Shown here: positions 59,954 to 64,000 of the stretch, in pieces | Layout of the letters: the number at the start of each line of letters is the position of its first letter | Numbering within the stretch: the stretch's first letter is position 1 | DNA from: Candidatus Brachythrix odensensis | Lineage (GTDB): Bacteria; Chloroflexota; Anaerolineae; J036; Brachytrichaceae | NCBI GenBank assembly: GCA_016714465.1 | Contig: JADKDT010000010.1 | Location: forward strand, 62,001-126,000 | Direction: 5' to 3' | DNA: 64,000 nt | Translations under genes and position numbers: made by a program | Notes under the pieces: model-generated | Databases searched by the model: none | What the model was told of the DNA's origin: nothing | What the model saw: only the letters and a program-made list of their open reading frames with translations

Positions 59954-60916
59954 CTAATCGTTGAACACGATGCGCGTCCCCGCGCCCGTGAGCTGGGCGG
60001 CATGGTAGACCTGCCATGCCACGACGAGATCCTGAAATGCCAGGCCCACCGCGCCGTAGACGGTGATCTCGCCGGGGCTGCTGCGGCCCGTCGCGCGCCC
60101 GGCCAAAACGTCGCCCAGCTCGGCGTGGACCTGGCGGATGCTGAGGCCCGCGCCGGCGATCGCACCCATGCTGGCGGCCAGGTCGCGGTCGTCGCAGACA
60201 AATACGCTGTGCCTGAGCAGCTCGGCGCTGACCTCGCACTTGCCAGGTTCGTCGGGGCCGATGGTGGTGATGTGCGCGCCCGGTTGAATCAAGTTGCTGA
60301 ACAGAAAGGCCTCGCGCGCCCAGGTGGCCGTGAAAATGATGTCTGCGTCGCCGACCGCACTCGCAACCGAGTCACTGACGATGATCGGCACGCCCAGGTC
60401 GTCTTCGGCTCGCTTGGCATACAGCGAGGCCTGGGCCGGGTTGACGTCATAGACAAAGACCCGCTTGATCGGGCGCAGTCTGGCCAGGCCGCGCAGCAGG
60501 AATCCGCCTTGATTCCCCGCCCCGATCACAGCGACATCGCCCGCTTCCGGGCGGGCGAGCGTGTGCGCGCCCAGGGCGCCCGAAAAGCCGGTCCGGACCG
60601 CGGTGAGATAGCCCGCGTCCAACACTGCCAGCAATGCGCCCGTTGGCAGATCGTGCAAGGCAATGATGCCGCCGCTGGTCGGATTCTGGGCCGGGTTCTT
60701 TGACTGAACGGTGACGGTATAGGCCTGTATTTCAGGCGCGAGGCCGGGGAACAGCAGCATCGCCGAGGTCGCGCCGGGCAACGGCGAACGCACGCGCTGG
60801 GCGGGGATTCGGCGCTCGGCCGAGTAGGCGACAAAGCCGCGCGCCAGGGCGGGCAGGATCGCGTCGGGGTCGAGCAACGGCACAATTTGCGAGCGCGTCA
60901 GCACGATCGTGTCCAT
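59954..60916 (-). CDS. Ornithine cyclodeaminase / mu-crystallin family protein
   Basis: A 320-residue NAD(P)-binding protein. The Rossmann loop is VAVIGAGNQGGFLLRGLARL, preceded by VLDAGYLTAVRTGFSGALGA, the family segment with LTxxRTxA. VFVYDVNPAQASLYAKR is the second strand, and IGPDEPGKCEVSAELLRHSV matches the IGAxxPGxxEL region. The family includes ornithine cyclodeaminase, alanine dehydrogenase and ketimine reductases, so substrate prediction is loose. It is upstream of selD on the same strand. Confidence 0.9.
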   Translation of the reverse strand: MDTIVLTRSQIVPLLDPDAILPALARGFVAYSAERRIPAQRVRSPLPGATSAMLLFPGLAPEIQAYTVTVQSKNPAQNPTSGGIIALHDLPTGALLAVLDAGYLTAVRTGFSGALGAHTLARPEAGDVAVIGAGNQGGFLLRGLARLRPIKRVFVYDVNPAQASLYAKRAEDDLGVPIIVSDSVASAVGDADIIFTATWAREAFLFSNLIQPGAHITTIGPDEPGKCEVSAELLRHSVFVCDDRDLAASMGAIAGAGLSIRQVHAELGDVLAGRATGRSSPGEITVYGAVGLAFQDLVVAWQVYHAAQLTGAGTRIVFND

Positions 60917-60922
60917 GGGGCG

Positions 60923-60928
60923 AGTGTA
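60923..60928 (-). promoter_or_regulatory. -10 box of ornithine cyclodeaminase-like gene
   Basis: TACACT on the minus strand is 6 nt before the ATG at 60916. Confidence 0.5.
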
Positions 60929-60945
60929 TCGCAGCGAGGTGTTGT

Positions 60946-60992
60946 TCGGGGAGCGATAGTCCCCAGCGGAGCTGGGGACTATCGCTCCCCGA
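60946..60992. terminator. Perfect 22-bp hairpin with GGA triloop after histidine kinase gene
   Basis: The arms 60946-60967 and 60971-60992 are exact complements around GGA. It includes the last codons and the stop of the kinase gene at 60979. Confidence 0.65.
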
Positions 60993-62244
60993 GATGATTC
61001 TTCGGGTGCCCGCCGATCGGAAGGGTGAAGCGGACGGTGGTACCCCGGCCGAGCACGCTGGTGATGCTGATCGTGCCGTGGTGGGCTTTGACCAGGGCGC
61101 GCGAAATAGCGAGGCCCAGGCCGGTTCCGCCCCCCAACTCGCTGCGTTGGCGCGATTTTTCGCCGCGGTAGAACCGATCAAAAACATGGGGCAGATCCGT
61201 TGGCGCGATGCCTTCGCCGGTATCGCTCACTGCGATCGTGACCGCGTGGCCGATTGGTTCGGCCGCGATGTCAATCCGCCCGCCGGCCGGGGTGTGGGCG
61301 AGGGCGTTGCCAATCAGGTTGTTCAACACCCGCTGAATGTGAGCCGGGCTGAGGATGACCGCTTCCATCCCGTCTCCGACCGAACCGGCCAGGGCCACAC
61401 CCCGTCGCTCGGCCACAACGCTCATCGCGCGGACGGTATCGGAGACCAGGTCGCCAATTTCACAGGGCATGAGATCGAGAGTCAGCCCGCCGGCATCGGC
61501 GGTTGCCAGATCGAACAGGTCGTCGATGAGCCGGTTCAGGGCCAGCGTGTCGGTCCTGATCGAGGCCAGGTAGCGTGGCACTTCATCCTCCCGCACCATG
61601 CCGTCGGCCAGGGCTTCAACCCGCGCCCGGATGCTGGTCAGAGGCGTGCGCAGATCGTGCGACACCCAGGCGATGAGGTCGCGCCGCATCTGATTGAGTT
61701 GGTCTTCCTGTTCGCGCGCCATCGCCAGCCGGGCGGTCATCTCGTTGAACGCGCGGGCCAGGCGCGAAATCTCATCCCGCCCGGATTCGCTTGCCCGTGC
61801 CGACAGGTCGCCGCCCCGGACTGCCTCGGCCGCCCGGGTGACATCGGTGATGCCGGCGCTCAGGCTGCTGGCCACGAAGTAGCTGAAGACCAGCATGACC
61901 CCGGTCGCGTAGATCATGATCACGAGCACCAGCAGCGCGTCGTGGTCGCTCAGGAACATCAGGTTGGCGGTCGCTGCGATGGTGAGCAGGATGAGCCCGG
62001 CCCCAACCGCATACGTGACGAACAGGGCCATCGCCAGATGGGTGAATTGACGCCACCACGATTGGCGCAGGGCGATGGCCGCCCCGGCCGAGGAGACTAC
62101 GATGGGGATGGCGAAGAGAAGCGCAAACAGCGGGGCGTCGGCCGAAGTCGGGCGCAGCACGATGCCGACGAGTCCAACGCTCACGGCCACCACCCCGGCC
62201 AGGGCGAGCGCAAATCCCAGGCTGCGCTTTGCGTTGACTCTCAT
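60979..62244 (-). CDS. Sensor histidine kinase
   Basis: A 421-residue membrane kinase. About four membrane helices lie in residues 10-130 with only short outer loops. A HAMP domain follows (SSLSAGITDVTRAAEAVRGG), then HisKA with the phospho-acceptor His196 in WVSHDLRTPLTS, and HATPase_c with the N box VLNNLIGNALAHTP, G1 VSDTGEGIAPTDLPHVFDRF and G2 GGGTGLGLAISRALV. The lack of a large sensor domain suggests it detects a membrane signal. Its ATG overlaps the response regulator stop, so the pair forms one unit. Confidence 0.93.
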   Translation of the reverse strand: MRVNAKRSLGFALALAGVVAVSVGLVGIVLRPTSADAPLFALLFAIPIVVSSAGAAIALRQSWWRQFTHLAMALFVTYAVGAGLILLTIAATANLMFLSDHDALLVLVIMIYATGVMLVFSYFVASSLSAGITDVTRAAEAVRGGDLSARASESGRDEISRLARAFNEMTARLAMAREQEDQLNQMRRDLIAWVSHDLRTPLTSIRARVEALADGMVREDEVPRYLASIRTDTLALNRLIDDLFDLATADAGGLTLDLMPCEIGDLVSDTVRAMSVVAERRGVALAGSVGDGMEAVILSPAHIQRVLNNLIGNALAHTPAGGRIDIAAEPIGHAVTIAVSDTGEGIAPTDLPHVFDRFYRGEKSRQRSELGGGTGLGLAISRALVKAHHGTISITSVLGRGTTVRFTLPIGGHPKNHLGER

Positions 62245-62942
62245 GTGGCCGCTCCATCAGCCGTCAACCGGTAGCCCACGCCCCAGACCGTGACGAGGCA
62301 TTTCGGCTTGGTTGGATCAAGCTCGATCTTGTCCCGCAATCGATGGATGTGGACGGTGACGGTGCTGGGATCGATGTACTCCGAGAATCCCCACACGTTG
62401 TCAAGAAGCTGCTCGCGTGAAAACACCTGGCGCGGGTGACGCATGAAGAACCACAACAGGTCGAACTCCTTGGCGGTCAGCTCAACCGGTTTTCCGTCAA
62501 GGGTGACCTCACGCGTGTCCGGGCGCAACGTAATGCGGCCCAGGGTCAGGGTCTGGCTATCCTGGACCGGGGCTGGTTGCGTCCGCCTCAGCACTGCCTT
62601 GACCCGCGAGACGAGCTCGCGCGGGCCAAACGGCTTTGGCACGTAATCGTCGGCCCCAAACTCGAGCCCCAGCACCCGGTCGCTCTCATCCGTGCGGGCT
62701 GAGAGCAGGATGACGGGCGTGGCGCCCCGCGTCCGCACCCGTTTGAGGACTTCCAGCCCATTGACGCCGGGGAGCATGATGTCCAGGATGATCAGGGCGA
62801 TCCGGGTGCCGTCGTCCTCGATCAGGCGCAGGGCGTCGGTGCCACTGGCGGCGACCAGTACGCCGAATCCCTCGCGCTCCAGGTAGCGTTGGGCGATTTC
62901 TCGGACGGTGGCTTCGTCATCGACGATGAGGATGTTTTGCAT
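62241..62942 (-). CDS. OmpR/PhoB-family response regulator
   Basis: A 233-residue two-domain regulator. The receiver has NILIVDDEATVREIAQRYLE, the phospho-acceptor Asp54 in IILDIMLPGVNG, and the Lys in YVPKPFGPRELVSR. The C-terminal winged helix has FDLLWFFMRHPRQVFSREQL, PSTVTVHIHRLRDKIE and VTVWGVGYRL. The start at MQNILIV (62942) is used because the receiver begins there. It is cotranscribed with the histidine kinase gene by an ATGA overlap. Its targets are unknown. Confidence 0.94.
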   Translation of the reverse strand: MQNILIVDDEATVREIAQRYLEREGFGVLVAASGTDALRLIEDDGTRIALIILDIMLPGVNGLEVLKRVRTRGATPVILLSARTDESDRVLGLEFGADDYVPKPFGPRELVSRVKAVLRRTQPAPVQDSQTLTLGRITLRPDTREVTLDGKPVELTAKEFDLLWFFMRHPRQVFSREQLLDNVWGFSEYIDPSTVTVHIHRLRDKIELDPTKPKCLVTVWGVGYRLTADGAAT

Positions 62943-63018
62943 TGGGTTGGCGCGAATGAGCCGGCTACAGTGTCGGCCACGCTGCGCACGGGCCCATGAA
63001 CGGTCGCTTACAAAAGCC

Positions 63019-64000
63019 TTACGGCCTCGCCGGCGCCTCGACCCCAAAGAGTTCTTCAAGCAGGACTGGCGCGGCGCCCGGACGCTCGACTCGGGCGAGC
63101 AGGGTGTAGTAGCCCTCGGCGGCCGGTGCCACGAGTTGCCGGGCATACCCGCCGTCACCGGTCTGGGCCAGCGTGGCGGATCGACCTGGTCCTGGGCCTG
63201 TTATCCTAGCCGCGCCCGGGAGTGGGCCGCGCCAGACCAGTCGGACGGTGACCTGGGCATTGTTGACCGGCAGCCCCGCTGTGTCGTGGACGGTCGCCCG
63301 CGCGCCGAGCTGCCCGCCGGGCACAACAAAGTCGGCGTCGACGACAAATTCGACCCGCAGGTCAGCAGTGGCCGCGACGGCGCGCGCGCCGGTCTGATAC
63401 TTGTCAAACAACTCCCATTGCAGGGCGGTCAGCGCCCCGTCGTTTACGTAGATATCGCCGTGACCGGCGACCACCGGATAGGTGTGCCGGGCGCCGGGGT
63501 GGGCGGCGCTGCGCTGCGGGATGGTCGCATCACCGGCATCGGTTTCCCGCCACTCGACCGGGCCCCAGGCGCCCTGCGCGCTCAGGGGTACGATCCCAAA
63601 GGTGGCGGTCGGACGTTTGACGCCGATGAAGCAGATAGTCTCGACGCTTGGAGACACCTTGAGGGACTCGGTGAGGGCCTTGCCATCCTTGAGCATGGCA
63701 TGCGCCTCGGGGGGCAGCCAGCCTGCGCCGTCGAAGGGATCCAGGACCTCATTGTTGGTGCCGCGTAGAAACGGATCGTCGACGGGGATGATTTGATAGA
63801 CCGACGGGAAGCTCCGAAACAGCGCGCGGGTGCGCTCCTGGATGTTGAGGATCGAGAAGCGCATGCGCAGAAAAGTGTCAATCCCGCTCGTGACGAGGCG
63901 CATGGCCTTGGGGGTGCCGTCATACGGCGAGCCGAACAGTAATAGCCGGTCCACCAGGGCGGCCGCGCCTTCCTTCTCGATCGCCCAGCGGGCCACGACG
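63019..64000 (-). CDS. LCAT/lipase-like alpha/beta hydrolase, 5' partial
   Basis: The visible 325 residues lack the N-terminus beyond the right edge. ARWAIEKEGAAALVDRLLLF and GSPYDGTPKAMRLV follow what should be the nucleophile elbow (GG-x-ARW). EWRETDAGDATIPQRSA gives the catalytic Asp, and VAGHGDIYVNDGALTALQWE the His, in the order seen in LCAT- and PGAP1-like esterases. The last ~110 residues are a beta-sandwich (ADFVVPGGQLGARATVHDTA) like an invasin or macroglobulin domain, suggesting an exported enzyme. The nucleophile itself is outside the window. Confidence 0.8.
   Translation of the reverse strand, partial: VVARWAIEKEGAAALVDRLLLFGSPYDGTPKAMRLVTSGIDTFLRMRFSILNIQERTRALFRSFPSVYQIIPVDDPFLRGTNNEVLDPFDGAGWLPPEAHAMLKDGKALTESLKVSPSVETICFIGVKRPTATFGIVPLSAQGAWGPVEWRETDAGDATIPQRSAAHPGARHTYPVVAGHGDIYVNDGALTALQWELFDKYQTGARAVAATADLRVEFVVDADFVVPGGQLGARATVHDTAGLPVNNAQVTVRLVWRGPLPGAARITGPGPGRSATLAQTGDGGYARQLVAPAAEGYYTLLARVERPGAAPVLLEELFGVEAPARP

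Overview
The window is GC-rich bacterial chromosome with tightly packed genes on both strands. I see no rRNA, tRNA, CRISPR array, transposase or phage gene. The gene families (RecG with a ~180-residue N-terminal extension, an FmdB-type zinc ribbon with a long tail, a tungsten aldehyde:ferredoxin oxidoreductase, a GH57-like lipoprotein with a glucodextranase-type C-terminus, tandem FAS1 lipoprotein, ECF sigma/FecR pair) suggest a Chloroflexota bacterium, probably near Anaerolineae. That placement is inference from protein style, not from a marker gene.

Layout. 1-2050: an LCP cell-wall protein cut by the left edge, and a PPOX-fold protein. 2139-3050: an AEC transporter. 3241-7954 (minus): an operon-like run of metallo-hydrolase, PLP enzyme, unknown, cupin, phosphoribosyltransferase, MazG and histidine phosphatase. 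8128-12852 (plus): a circularly permuted ATP-grasp protein, CBS-containing family II pyrophosphatase, and an ECF sigma factor translationally coupled to a FecR-like protein. 13060-20435 (minus): coaD, recG, DegV, two unknowns, endonuclease III and a truncated glycosidase-like protein. 20503-24689 (plus): psuG, DinB, an AOR and a broken nucleoside hydrolase. 24864-29757: FAD amine oxidase, ornithine-type decarboxylase, FmdB, gmk, rhomboid. 29870-38513: SDR, GH57-like lipoprotein, membrane protein, FAS1 lipoprotein, EamA, AzlCD. 38514-39168: a graveyard of gene fragments. 39205-52032: DapA-like protein, exonuclease, RraA, P450, MocR regulator, a 55-residue membrane protein, desaturase, kinase, MFS, methyltransferases, DUF4180, CYTH. 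52093-64000: aminotransferase, D-threonine aldolase-like protein, GH35, DUF1028, amidohydrolase, selD, ornithine cyclodeaminase-like protein, a two-component system and an LCAT-like hydrolase cut by the right edge.

Three genome-level signals stand out. First, at least 17 genes that begin transcription units have a TANNNT box (mostly TAGAAT or TACAAT) only 6-11 nt before the start codon and usually no Shine-Dalgarno, while genes inside operons do have one. This points to widespread leaderless mRNA. Second, intergenic spaces are filled with long, nearly perfect hairpins without T-tracts. Several are 54-56 bp perfect palindromes with related cores, and many others close on a GAA or GGA triloop. 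Third, selD carries an in-frame TGA exactly at its catalytic Cys/Sec position, so the organism probably makes selenoproteins.

Several conserved genes (LCP, recG, GH57-like, nucleoside hydrolase, FecR tail) are broken by single-base shifts. Those in LCP, recG and the FecR tail lie in homopolymer runs. Long-read consensus errors are a serious alternative to true gene decay.
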